DNA from: Malachius bipustulatus
Lineage: Eukaryota; Arthropoda; Insecta; Coleoptera; Melyridae
Direction: 5' to 3'
NCBI GenBank assembly: GCA_910589415.1
Contig: OU342639.1
Coordinates: forward strand, 28,900,268-28,964,267
Length of the DNA: 64,000 nucleotides
Under the pieces are notes generated by a model. It saw only the letters and a list, made by a program, of their open reading frames with translations, was not told where the DNA came from and ran no database searches. Below, one piece after another: positions 1-13,000 of the stretch. Positions within the stretch are counted from its first letter, which is position 1. Each line of letters opens with the position of its first letter. A program made the translations under genes and the position numbers.

Positions 1-486
1 ATTGGCCTCATCGGTGAATAAAATTTCAGTGTCAAATAAGGGATTTTCATTCACTTGTTGAAGAAACGATCGGCAAAAGTTCATTCGTAATGGAAAGTCG
101 CGAGGCAGTAGGGCCTGAACCCGTTGGAAATGGTAAGGATATAATAAAAAGTCGTGGAGAATTTTCCAAACAAGGATATGTGAGATATTCAAATTGTTCC
201 CAATTTTTCGTGTACTTAATCCTGGTTCTTCCTCAACTGCATTCAAAATTGCTACCTCAATTTCCGGAGTCCTTACAGTACGTTGAACTCCTTTTAGATG
301 ATTATCTAGTTCAAAACTTCCCTTTTCACACAACCTTCTATGAATGTTTGAAAATGTTCGTTCATCCGGAATATTTCTATTTGGAAAGCGGTCCTCATAC
401 AACCGCCTGGCTTGCAGTGCGTTACCGTCAGCAAGCCCATACATGTAATGTATGTCTGCAAGTTCTGAATTCGTAAATTGGACCAT
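1..486 (-). CDS. DUF4817/DDE-type transposase, N-terminal part (cut by window edge)
   Basis: On the minus strand an ATG at 486-484 opens a frame of exactly 162 codons that reaches base 1 without a stop. Residues 1-60 form a helix-turn-helix-like region (VQFTNSELADIHYMYG near the start, then IPDERTFSNIHRRL), as in the DUF4817 domain found in many insect mobile-element proteins. A second HTH-like segment (LSTRKIGNNLNISHILVWK) follows at about residues 92-110. At about 135-160 comes PRDFPLRMNFC and then FTDEA, which resembles the first catalytic aspartate block of Tc1/mariner/IS630-type DDE transposases. The remaining catalytic residues would lie to the left of the window. No frameshift or stop is visible in this part, unusual for an old copy. 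Family assignment is from motif recognition; activity cannot be judged without the C-terminal half. Confidence 0.8.
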   Translation of the reverse strand, partial: MVQFTNSELADIHYMYGLADGNALQARRLYEDRFPNRNIPDERTFSNIHRRLCEKGSFELDNHLKGVQRTVRTPEIEVAILNAVEEEPGLSTRKIGNNLNISHILVWKILHDFLLYPYHFQRVQALLPRDFPLRMNFCRSFLQQVNENPLFDTEILFTDEAN

Positions 487-1045
487 GTTTTATTAATAAT
501 GTATTGTTAATTTTAATGACTTAAATACGTGAACAACTAAACTAGGTAGAAAACTGTCAAAACTTTTATGTTTACAAAACAAAATCTGCTTCTTATACCA
601 AATACCCAGATCGTTTTTAATACTTGTTAATGATTGAGTTTTATTTTTTTATGCAAAAACTATACGTCAAACGGAAAAAAATCAAGAGACCACATTTGCT
701 TGGAAAGGGATGGGGACTTCAAAAATAATTTTTACTTTAAGAAAAAGCAGTGGCGTAACATATTTTTCTTCAAAAACATTTAATTCAAAACCCGTACAGA
801 CGCCACTGGTAAAAATACTAAAATTGTTTTCGCCTCATGAAATGCATGTTGATGCATAGAAGGTGTGTACCAAATTTCAAAAAAATATCTAGGATAATAT
901 CACATTTTTCTTTTTAAATTTTAGCACCCTGTAGTTCAAAAGTTAAGACTTTTAGGACATACGTTCATATAACGTTTTTTTCTAAAAATTGACCCAAGAA
1001 TAACCTCCTTAAATATTCGCATGTTATTTAGAAGCACGCTGTATA
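487..1045 (-). mobile_element. Non-coding 5' flank of the DUF4817 transposon, with CAGGGTG-type repeats
   Basis: Upstream of the transposase ATG (minus orientation) lie about 560 bases without coding potential. They contain two GTGGCGT phrases facing each other (about 748 and 801), one CACCCTGTAG motif near 923 and a GCACGCTGTATAT end near 1034-1045. The same two motif types recur in the fold-back elements elsewhere in the window. I take the motif near 1034-1045 as the likely 5' terminus, but the other end is outside the window, so the terminal repeats cannot be compared. Confidence 0.45.
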
Positions 1046-1557
1046 TATGAATAACCTTTTTTTTATAAAATACTGAACGTTTTTATGGGGTATGTATGAT
1101 GCGGGCGCCGTCCGCCATGACCTCTATCAACCGAGACTCTACTGTACCTAGTATTTTTTTGATTGAGCTTCTCTCTTTAAAACAAAGTATCATGTTCATG
1201 CATGTATGATTGACAGTATAATGGACTTATTTACTACCTTTGCAGATACAATTAAAGTTACATTGTAAGTACTTACCTGTGAATTGCTTCCCGTAGTAAA
1301 ACAACTATCTTGCTCATTTGTACTAACCTGAAAAATGTTCATGTATAAAATAGAGGATACACGCAACTTTGGACCAATCAATAATCAATACGCATCATTT
1401 TTGATTTAAATTATAAATAATTTTATTGGTAGTAGAGACCACGAGACACCAATGACACGTGATTATTATAACGTCATTATTTTTATTTATAAAAAAGTGA
1501 GACCGAAATAATATTATTTCTGAGCGCTCAGACAAATTGTCATGACATAATTTTTGT

Positions 1558-1631
1558 AAATTATGACTGCAACTGTACCTCTGAGTGTTACTATTAAGTA
1601 ACACTCAGAGGTACAGTTGCAGTCATAATTT
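1558..1631. repeat. Perfect 35-bp-arm palindrome (hairpin)
   Basis: Bases 1558-1592 are exactly complementary to 1597-1631, with a four-base loop ATTA. The arm includes ACTGCAACTGTACCTCTGAG. There is no coding frame, and no clear target duplication was found. It may be a minimal palindromic mobile element or a transcribed hairpin. Confidence 0.85.
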
Positions 1632-4600
1632 GCAGTCAAATTATTATTATAAATAATATTATAATATATAAAAATTATTTTGGTATAGTTAATTATTTAA
1701 TGATTAAAAATAAAATTTACTTCGAAAAAAACATACCTGTGATGGAGAGCTAGAACTACTGAATGAAAAATGGGAATCCCCATCCTCATAGTCCAGTGAT
1801 GATGTTCTTCTTGCTAAACTTTCTCTGAAATTATGATACATTCTAGATTTTGATTTAGTCTAATTATTATCAACTACCGAATAGATAGGTACCTAGCTGA
1901 GTGAAGATTTTTCGCATGATGCTGAAACAAGGAGTGTAGAGATGTTCTCATAACTATAGAATCATCTGAGTTTGTATCCTAAAACGAATTCATAAAAAAT
2001 TTGATTATTGTTCTAAAGGAAAACTACATTTCTTACGTAGGTATCTGCCTTGATGATAGATTAACATGCGAAGCTAATGAAGCGTATTCAGTCAAGCGTT
2101 TTATCTGTCATGCAGCAGCGGCCTGCACGCCAAAAATAAAAATACGAAAGCGTAAAAACTTACCCTCAGCAGCTCAGTAAATTTTCAAAGCATAAGCTAA
2201 AATATACACTTCAAGACAATAGTTTTATATTATCATAAACTGAAGAAAAGTTCAAAATTAAATAGAAACCATATAGACGATAGGTACCCTGTGTGAAGTA
2301 ACATGCAATTAATATACTTGATCGATGCCAAAAAAGTTACACTTTCCTTATGAACTTTTGAAATACACAGAATCAAAATATTTTATTATACAGTGTTACA
2401 CAAAGTCACGTGTCGTTTACAACTGTCAAATTTGAGATTTCTTTGGCAAGCAATTACAAAATATGGTTTTAAAACATTTAGTTTTAAAAATTTTGAAAAA
2501 TGTCACAGAAAAAAGTTGTTTGACATTTCATTTTTACCCATGTACCAATTTTGAAGCCTCTAGCCAAAAGTTTTTTTATGTCGAACTGAGCATTTCTGAG
2601 CTTTAAAGAATTTCTATACTTGCACAAAATTGTTCCTTTATGCCATATTTATCTTTTCGGTGCTTTGTTGAAACTCGTTGTTGTTTTAAATAACGGTTTC
2701 TTATAAAAATAAAAAACGACAGAGAAAACTTTGTTAATAAAATTAGTAGGTATACACACTTGATGCAAAGTTGATTAAATTTTTACAAATAGGTAAATTT
2801 GACTTTATTTCCGTTCTTTACTAAGTAAAAAGAATTCGATAACAATCTAAGCGGAAAATATTTATTTTCACCTTTTCCAATACATTTTAAAATATAAAAC
2901 GATTGTTTTCTAAAACTCAAAAATGTTCAGTTTGAAAAAAAAATTGTTAGAAGGCTCCAAATTGGTACATGTGTGAAAAATGAAATATCGAACAACTTTT
3001 TCCTGTGACATTTTGAAAACTAATGCCATATTTTATTATTTTTTGGAGCAAATTGGTGGAGCAGAGGTGGAGCAAATTATATTAAAATGGCAGTTTCACC
3101 GTTTTTTTATTAAACAAAAAATAACTCAACACTTTTGCTTTGAAAGTTGATTTTTCAATTCTAAATTTTTTTTCGGCCAAATATACGAATAAAGTCTTGA
3201 ATCATAACAGAAAATATTCACAAGTGACAAGTTCACCAACTAATAATGAAAGACAATGCTGTTAAAAAGATCTTAATTTTTTTATTTTTCGCTCACAGTA
3301 AATAATTCTTTTAATTATTATAAGGCTGTCCACAAAACTGCGATGGGTCTAGATAGATCCAAAGACTCTGCCTCTGTACGTCTTATATGATGTATAGAGA
3401 TGAGCTATAGAGTTTAATTTGAATATTTAGAATGAAAAAAAAAACAATAAAGGTATGTTTGGAGGAAACTTATTAAAAAATAGAAATAAGCTACGAAAAT
3501 AAAAAAATATTGCAAAAAAGGAAATTACAAAACTACCTAGAGAAGAGTGTAAAAAAAGAATGTTTATTACAAAAATATATTTTTCTTACATCTTCTACAA
3601 ATCGTTCAAAACTCACTAAAAAAAATTAAAAAGTCAAAAATTATTACAAAGTTCAGATTTTGTTAAAACGTTTAGCATAAAATTATATAACAGATAATGA
3701 AAATGTATATTATAAAATTAAAATTCCTTGGTATATTGCAACAAGAACAAAAAATAATAATACGCATGCTTTTGATTAAGTAAGTACAATAATTATTACT
3801 TTATTCCTATATCTGTTCATATCACAAAAATCACGAAATATAATACATTTGTTATTACATTATTTTATTAAAAACCTACCTAATTAAAAAATGACTGAAA
3901 ATAAACCGTTACAAATTACGTATTCTAAAAAAATAGTTTTATAATATTAAAGCAAAAATTCTTCATTCTGACTAGATGATCCTTGACTATTTATGACTAT
4001 AATATAAAGAAATTGTCAAGAGAGTGTATATTTTGTTAATAATATTACACGCAATGCCCAAAAATCACTTTCCGTCATTTACTAAATATTTTATTAAAGC
4101 ACGATATTTCTTATGTAATGTTTACGATTTGATAATAAGTAACAACATTAATAAAAAAATTATAAATTATTTTACTGAACCTTACATTTACTAATTACAG
4201 GTTTTCTCTCCGATAACTGTGGTAAAACTTTTTGACAAATTTGAGTTTTTCTTTGATATCTTTTGAACTTTCAAGTCCCCGACTCAATCCAGCGACGGAG
4301 ATACAGGGAAACATATCTTACTTTAAAAATCGATATCGTCGCCGCTACTGTATGCGTTCCTACTCTAATTGTAAATTTGAGTTTAATATATCACTGAAAA
4401 AGTCCTTATAACCTTTTTTCATTTGAGAGATCAGGATCTCTTTTAATTCATAAATATAAATCAACATCATTAAAAAGACTAATCACGCATAATATGGCTT
4501 TATTGATCGAGGCTCGAGACAGTTCTGATTTTTTTCTCATTACCAATTTTTTTGTGGTGACATAATAATAATAATAGGACAGGATTACGTCATGTTCAGT

Positions 4601-6786
4601 TGTCACGTTCCATTTACCTGCCCCTAGAAGTAATGTTATATTGTATTTAGTAATTCTCCATTATTTCGGATCTATGGCAACTATATGACGTAATAGACAG
4701 TCAGCTTGATTTAGTTTATATTTAGGTATCAATCTATATACTTATCTGTATGTACATATCGTACCTATTTTTTTTTGCAGTGTTTTTTATTTTTATAAGA
4801 TTCTTGTTTTAATTTGTGTGTTTTTTGAATATCTAACCCTGAAGGGCTATAGTACCTATATGTATTGAAAAAATTGACTAGCTGCAATTATAAAAATAAC
4901 AAATTTGTCGAAAATGTCACGATAATCCTATTTATCACGCATTATAGAGCTTTATACTAAAGTATAATAATAACTTTATAAAAAATAAATAAATAATATT
5001 TTCTTATAACAAAAAGTCAAACTATTAAAGGTAAAGTCGCAAAAAATAAATCATAGATATTAATAAAAATATTACACCGTATTAAAAAAAAGCTATATAG
5101 CCCTAAGTTAAATTTTCATAAGTTTTCTCACTGATGGAGTATTTGATTTTATTGGTCCATGGCCCCCAAGGTCCACTAGCAACTGGTTCAAAAGAAAGGC
5201 GATTCCAAGATTGTTGGGACAAAACATTAGACAAATCTTAAACCACTAGGTGGCAAAATAACCACTGTGGACTGTGGTATACGTATACCACTACTATACT
5301 CGGCCTCGTGGAGTGACCACAGGAAGAGGGCCGTCTTTAGATATTTGGCGCCCTTGGGCTACTAAAAATAATGCGTGCCCCCCCCCCCCCCCCCTTTAGA
5401 AGAAAATGCACCTGATGGCTATAGAAGAAGTGGGGTAGTGGCGACTTGTGGATTGTTAAATTAGTGAAGTATAGTAAGTATAATTGACGGTTTGAGTTCT
5501 AGATGTTCAAGATGACTCAATTTCACAAAAAACTCAAAAAAAATTGCCGCAGTCCTATGAGGTCCATAGATGGAACTAAAAAGACAAGAAAAAGTTGAAC
5601 AGAATAAAAAAAAGACATTTTATAAGCAACTATAACAAAACAAAACATAAAATTCATACAAAATTGCAGAAAAAATAATATTTGCCGCTTCAACTAAAAA
5701 AAAGCGCAACTCAAAAAAAAGAGTTATGATGACTATGGTCGGAAATCTTTATTTTACAAAAAATAACTTTACGTGTTAAAAATGAAGGAATTTTGGAAGT
5801 AAAATGAAAATATTTTCAATTACCTATAATTTACGCCCCTAAATTACTGTAGTCCTATTAGCCCATAATGGTTAAGACGTCCCTGCACAGGAGCTTGAAC
5901 TTAACCGCCTGATTGCTAAGATACCACTACCACTATAAAAGCATTCCCAATTCAAATACCTGGGAGGACCTGGAATGTAGCTATAATTGAGGGTTATGGA
6001 GTAAGTTTATATCCCCCATGGGACCAACAAAAACCAACAGTCTAATAATACAGTTGCCACTTATCAAAATAGCCATAATACAGGAACACCTTCTGAAGTA
6101 CAAGTACTGCGAGGTACAAAACCTTCAAGTTATCACCAGGAAGAAGAGGAGACAGTTTCTCAATAAATAATTGAGTGTCATGGGACATTTCATAAAAAAG
6201 AGTTCGAAATGATGGGTTCGAATCCCATCATTGCCATGTTTTTTATTTGTTATTTAATCGTCTTAAAAAATCTGGGGGTAGTACCTATACCGGTAGTTAG
6301 TACTCCAATTAGAAATTATCAGAGTGTCTCTTATCCTCGCAGTTATGACCGCGATTCCTAACCTATAAAACAGTATACATAGTCATATTATTTACCATTT
6401 TAAATTAATATTACACTTCTTGAAAAATATTATCACTAGATTGAATCACTTATAGTTTAGTTAATTATAGCTTAATAACGGTTTGAGAATCGATTTTTAT
6501 TTTTGAAACAGGCACTTTTTTAGGTAATAGAGGAATAATTTATGATTTTTGGGCAATATAATAAGCCTTTAAAGCTTTAAGAAGCACCGCCAAAAGCAAC
6601 ATTAATTAAAAAGCAATAAAATAACATGCATATTTAGTAATAGTAAGCCAACGAAACAATATTGCTTCAATGTTAAAAATCCCATAGAAAGCGACAGTAT
6701 GGGGTTTAGAACATAAAAGGTTATTGTTAATAACATTATTATCCGAAGCGAAAATTAGGTATCTGGGGGAATATAATGTTAATCTT
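1632..6786. other. Intergenic spacer downstream of nab (except the fold-back above)
   Basis: Very AT-rich with no convincing gene on either strand. It contains a 17-base C run at 5378-5394 and a fragment resembling the 3' half of a tRNA (T-arm GGTTCGAATCCC at about 6214) without a matching 5' acceptor strand. A candidate poly(A) signal for nab (AATAAA on the minus strand) is at 6496-6501, about 290 bases past the nab stop. Confidence 0.5.
2459..3035. repeat. Fold-back element with imperfect inverted arms
   Basis: Left arm 2459-2566 pairs imperfectly with right arm about 2950-3035. Shared blocks are AAAATGTCACAG, GACATTTCATTTTT and TGTACCAATTTTG on the left and their complements on the right. 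The roughly 380-base centre is AT-rich without coding potential. It lies between the transposase and the nab 3' end. Confidence 0.6.
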
Positions 6787-7015
6787 CTAGGTTAATAACA
6801 ACTTTGGCTTGTTTTTGTCTCGTATATGTTCCCTGACCTGCCGTGGGTCATCGTTATCTGAATTAGATTCCAGTTTTGGTTTTTTACTCAGTACACCATC
6901 TGTTTCTGACATTTGCATTCTTGGACTGCTTCTAGCACTCACCACCGACCCTGTGTTATCCAGCAGCAGGTCCCTCTCTTGGCTGCTGTTCTTATGTAAA
7001 TACATCGATGACAAC
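6787..7015 (-). CDS. nab: nab coding exon 5 (C-terminus)
   Basis: Acceptor attgtag|GTTGTCATCG; the stop is TAG at 6789-6787. It encodes residues 391-466, polar and charged, with [25 protein letters not shown] and a basic tail ending KPKLLLT. The plus-strand frame over the same stretch is a shadow. Confidence 0.88.
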
Positions 7016-10000
7016 CTACAATGGAATTAAAAAGGTTTTCTTCAAGCGGTAATGTCAGGCGTAACAATCGGAAAAATACTGCCAACATGAAAATGTCATT
7101 ATGGACATCTCCCTAAGCTTGTCAGCAATAATAGGAGCTCTCGAATTATCTATTTATACATATTTTTTATATCTCTTATCGTAAAATTAGAGAAAAGTTG
7201 CACAATTAAGAATCTGAAATAATATTTAGAACAGCTTCAGCTTTTCAAAACAAAACTCGTGGGTTTTAGGGTTCATATAGAAAATTCTGATCTCATGCCA
7301 AAAGTAGAGACAAATATTCCTGAAAACATGAATAGCCATTTCGCTCTAGTTTGAACTCATCGCCATGTCATATCACCATATTAGCAAATCCTCTACCTTT
7401 GCCATGAGATCAGCATTTTCTGTTTTGTGCTTTAAAGTCATCCTGATGGGCTATGAAAATTATGAAAACTCAAGGATCTAGTAGGCTTTGAAAATTCTTG
7501 AAATATCAATGACAATTTATATAAGCCTAACAAAAGTAAAAATGAAAATTTTCCACAATAAAAAAGAAATGGCGATTTTTCAATTTCTTCAGGATATTTC
7601 AGCAACAGCTGAAGTTTCCATAAATTTTGTTTCAGATTCCTATTAATGCAACTTTTCTCCAATTAATCGCCCCTGCGTATCGTCTACCACATCTCGAGGT
7701 CCTAATGATAAAAAAAATATAAAAAAACGCTCTATATATTTATATTTTTGAAATTTTTCAATCAAATTGCAAATAAAAACCGATTTGGAATACCTACGTG
7801 CCTAATTATGAATTAATTAATTTTTTCATTATATTTTTTTCTAATTTCTTATCACCAAAGGTGCCTTATTTATACGTACAAATCGATATTCTGTGGACTG
7901 TTTGTAAGCAGATCAATAACAACTTACTGTGTCTTTGAATAATAGCAACCAGAATCTTTCACAACTTGTCTTGCCAATGGAAAAAGCTCATCCCTTCGCG
8001 TTAACAACACGGGCACGAATCTACAAATCTGGGCAGCCGCCTCATTTACAGACACTTCATGTAATGTCAGCGGCTTTTCCGGTTTCCTCTTGCAGTCAAA
8101 GCGGCCATATATTGCAGCGTACCTCCGGATTTCATCCATTCTCCTGGGATCGTTCTCTGACATTGACATTACTAACTACAAAATAAGGGGATATTAAAAT
8201 ATAGGTATCCGATTTATTTACACCCAAACTTGGGAAAATTGTATGGGGCTTATCCGGCTATACAGAATTTTTCGTTGTAAAGGTATAAAAAATCAAAAAA
8301 TGTTGCGTTAAGGACTTAAAAATCGAAATATCCCCTACCTTTGGGGTTATTAAGAATACTCGCCGGGCCCACGAAAGTCAATGAATTTTTATTTTTATTT
8401 TCCATATGTCAATATTTTCTTAATGTTGATAAAAGCAGTTTTGAAAATAATTTTGGGTTTTCAGCCAATTAATAACACTCACAGAATAGTGGAAAATTAA
8501 GAACTGCGCACAATGACTTTACCAAAAAGCATATATGTATTTTCAATTAAATAAGGTTTAAAAAAAGTTTGTTTACATAAAAATATATAAAAGATTTTCT
8601 ACTGGGTATGTAAAACATTAATAGGTACATACTTCTAATTCTTTGCACACCTTCTTTTTCGTATTGTGTGGTTTTGGCTCAAACTGTGGTAGATGTTTAC
8701 TAAGCCTTTCGGCGGCAGCAGCCAATTTTGATATTTGAGATTCCATAAGAGTTGGAGTCATTTGGGATGACATATTATTCCCTGGGCTTGAATTTGATGA
8801 CGTTGGACACATTTGATCTAATGGTGAATAAGGTCTGCAATGTGAAATGGAAAAATTAGTAATGTTATTGTTGTTATTCCAGAAGATCTAGAGTGTCGAA
8901 ATAACTTTCAAAATGTATGATAAAGGTAATCTGAATCAAGTTGCTTTGGAAATTTGCATTTTATCAGTCCATTTTCACTAACTTAAAAGACTTTTCTTTT
9001 CTTGACTGACAATAACTCTCATTAGTAAAATCTCAATGTAAAAGTTAATGTTTTGCATCAGTCAACAAGTCTCTCGGAGTTCGATCGATCTTGTTCTTGG
9101 TCTCGATCTACAACGAAAAAAGTTTACAACAAGAAAGAAGCTAACCTTTTACTGAGAGTCAATCCTGGACTGGTAATGGGAGGCAAGGTGCATATGTCAC
9201 CAGGACTGGGCGAGTAGATACTTCTGCTGATGTCGATCGCGGGTGTTTCGGAGTAGAAAGGCGTGTGATTGCTGGCGATCCGAGAACTGGACACCTCGAC
9301 GTCGTAGTCCTCAGTTGGCTGTAATGGAATTTTGAACTTGCAGGGATTTGTGACCCACTCTTGAAGAGACTTCTGCAGCCGTCGTACATGCAACGGTTTG
9401 CTCGCCATGCCGACCAGAGACATGATCTCGAGAAATTCCTCCTCTCCGGCATCGCAGAGTTGCTGGACATCATCACCACCCATCTCCAGCAGGGTGTCGT
9501 AATATACCAGAAGAGAAGCGTTCTGCATCACGCGAAACAGCTGCAGCTCGGCTAGGTTGGTTGGATACGATGTGGGAAATACTGAAAATTATAATGTAGA
9601 CGTACATGTTGAGGGGACTATCAAAAATACATTAGTAGGTATATGTTAGTCATAATGAGTCATAAAATCAGGAGCGGGTTAAGTGATAAGTTTTTATTAA
9701 CTGTGACAAATGTCGTCTCTGTTGCATGATGTTTTGGGAATATGTTGAGCGATATTCAGATCAGAGTCGTTTATCGTGTGAAAGAACATTCTAGATTATA
9801 ACGGGTGGATTTTATATAATTACTCCGGAATGCTAACTCTAAGAAATGGACGAAAAAGTTCTTCGTTCCTGAAATCGATGAGGAGACTCCAGAAATTCCA
9901 GAAACGAGCACAAGGATAATTGTTCAAATTTATGTCAAATTGTCAGATTGTGCAATAAAATCGTTGTGCATAAGCAATGAAAGTGATTGACGGAAGTATG

Positions 10001-13000
10001 AAGAAAAATCGAGCTTATTTTATGTTGTCAACGAGTATCTTGTACTTAAGTAAATAAATAAATAAATAAATAAATAAACAGCGATTTCCAAATTTTCCCA
10101 ATAAAATGACTACATAATATGACAAATGTATGCAAAAAAGTGCAAGCTCTTCCTCAGCTGTCTTTTGAATAGACTAAGACTACGGCTTCCTATATGATTT
10201 CCTATCCTAGTTAGAGAGAACCAACGTACCTACCCGATAACAAAGGACCTACCCCCTCTTATTCGTTTTGCAGGAGATGCGAATGTACCCTAGTATAGCA
10301 TATATTATGTAATTACAAGGATAAGAAGCGAAGACCGCGCCCCATACAACTGAAGAGTCCCCCTTGTCCGCACTTCGCCTCTCGCGACCCTTACAGTATT
10401 GCTGTCCGCTCTCCGGCATCTCATCGACTACCTGAAGTTTTTATGACCAGAGCATTACATCCAGTTCTTGCATAATTAAACACCGTGGTTTTTTCTAAGT
10501 TAATAAAAAGCGGAATATATCTCGTCAGTGTGAGAAAGGGCGAAGAAACTTTGTGAACGTCCGAAAAAAAACAAAGAGTACCTTTTGTTCGATATACCTG
10601 GCCGGTTTTTTTTATAGTGGGTGCTGGGCTTCTGTAGCGAGATTTGTATATGCGCGCGCCCTTGGATGTTGACGTATCGTGTCTTCGCATATTAAATAAG
10701 CCCGGCATGTATGATTTTTTTAGATGTTCACACGATATAGTGAATAGATCTTCAGCGCTATAAAGATTATAGCGGTAACCCTTTCAGAAATTAGTAATAA
10801 AAAATTCAGAGAGTCTTGATGTGGTTTGTCTTTTTTTGTATTTCTCATACGCTCTAATAATTGTCCCTATGAAGGTAAAAATAAAAAAAGTCATTCGAAG
10901 CTCCACGGAGACGTTCCCGTGGCATTTTTCCCAATCAACCAGGTCATATCATTTTATCTAACAAAAAAGCTCCAATTTACATATCTTCGATGTTAAAAAA
11001 ATACCTATCAAGAGAGTTATTATAATTATCTACATATTACCCACGCTACGATGTAGTCGATTTCTATCTTGAACCCAGCAGCAAACTAAAAAAATAAGCT
11101 CCGGTTGTACCGGGGATCGAGTATTATAAAAAAATTAAGTATTTAGGTACATCAGATACGCTGGCCTACATTTTGAAAAACACTCATGAAAGTTATTGTC
11201 TGATAAATTTAAATTCGTTGTCCCAGCAGTAATCAATATGTTTTATAGGTATAATTAGTTCTTGAGGAAAAAATGATAATTGGAAAGTAAAACTGATTTG
11301 AAATAATTATTTCAGGTAAGAGTAGAGAGGGATTTTTCTTAAATTTACTGCAATGCTAATTAATAATCGTTTTGTAAGCAAGCACATTTTGTAGAATGTA
11401 GACAATCAAAATGAGACATCAATTATTATTGCTTTTTTTATTGTTTAATTTTCTAAATCAAACAGTTGTAAGTAGAATTATTAAATTTGATAAAACTCAC
11501 TTTTTTATAAAAAAATAACTTTTTTCTATTTCCGGGCTTTCATGGTACCTATATGGCACCAACTTTCGATTTTTAAAAGGAACACCCTGTATAAGTATTG
11601 CTGCATTTTTAGAGACATATTAGACGTCAAAGTCACTTTCAATTAAATTTTTATTTTTCCAGTGGTTTCTTTTTCTAATGATATTTCGTTATTTATTTGA
11701 TAACGTAGATTGATAATGATAAAATTTAGTAACGGCCCACTAGATTTAAAAAATAACTTTTCTTGAAAATAGGTTTTAAAATTAAAAAATTTAACGTCGG
11801 TGTTACTTTTGAAAAAACAGTAATTTCTTAATAAAAATGTTCTTTATCATCAAAATATCTTAGAAAAATAAAAGAAGAATACGACAATGTATCATGCCCA
11901 TACCTGAGACACCCTGTATTATACCTGTGTTAATCAATTGGTGTAACAAATTTAAAGGGCATTGTAGTAGTAAATACAAAAATATGCGAAAAATTTTCTG
12001 TATAGACATGAGTCGTTGGAACTTCAGTTCTCGAAATACAGGGTGTTAAAGTTTTTTGAAAAATTGTATATTTTTTCAATATCTCAAAATTAGCTGATCA
12101 GAATAATTTGAAATTTTTGACAATTGTACTAATAATTGAAGTGCATGATTTGATACACCCAAAAAAAATTATTCAATTCAGTAGCGCAGAGATCTGCGGG
12201 TGTGTTCTTATCTTTGTTTTTATAATTTATACGCCACTGACTTTATTGGAAATGTGACTTTTTATAGATTTTTTTATTATTTTTATTTAGAAGAGAAAAG
12301 TTATCTTACGTTTTTGTTGTAAGATGCATTGTTTTCAAGATATTGATTCCAATAACGATCACAAAAATGATTAATTTCTGGAAATACCCGATCGATAGCA
12401 TTGATTTTTATTATATTCTATCTTACAATGTGAAGTATCTTGGAAACAGTACGTCCTACGACAAAAACGTATGATTACTTTTCTCCTCTATACAACAGGA
12501 GGTATCTACCAAAAATACCACATTTGCATTAAAGTCAGTGGCGTAGACATTATTTAATAAGGAAGGGATAATAACGTACCAATAGATCCGTCTCTGGATT
12601 AAATATTTTTTTTTAGGTCAGTCAGTTGGTAGATATTAAAAAAATAGTAAATTTTTCGAAGAACTTTAACATTTTGTATCTCGAAAACTAAAGCTCGCAA
12701 CGACCTATCTCTACAGGATATATTTCGCCTATTTTTGAATTTCCTATATCGCACCTCCCTTTGAAAACCGTCGTAACTTAAAATCCGGTAATTCGACAGG
12801 GAAAGCAAATAAAGTTTTGAGTTAATACACTTAGTATAAACTATGTATTAAAAGGGTTCAAAGTATTTGTGTTCAAAGGTTCAAAGCAGTATAATACTGT
12901 CTTTTCAGACAAAACTTAGTTCTTTTGGAATCCTATTTGCTGAAAACCGTATAATTGATATGTTTTGATTTACGACGGTTTTCAAAGGGAGGTGCGATAT

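Noticed and set aside
90..476. 128-codon plus-strand frame
   Set aside because: Exact antisense shadow of the DUF4817 transposase, whose minus-strand frame has recognisable motifs.
6170..6240. tRNA-like 3' half (T arm GGTTCGAATCCC and CATTGCCA end)
   Set aside because: No matching 5' acceptor strand, D arm or anticodon arm within tRNA distance; at most a tRNA-derived remnant.
9159..9479. 106-codon minus-strand frame in another phase of nab exon 2
   Set aside because: The NAB-domain frame over the same bases is clearly the coding one.
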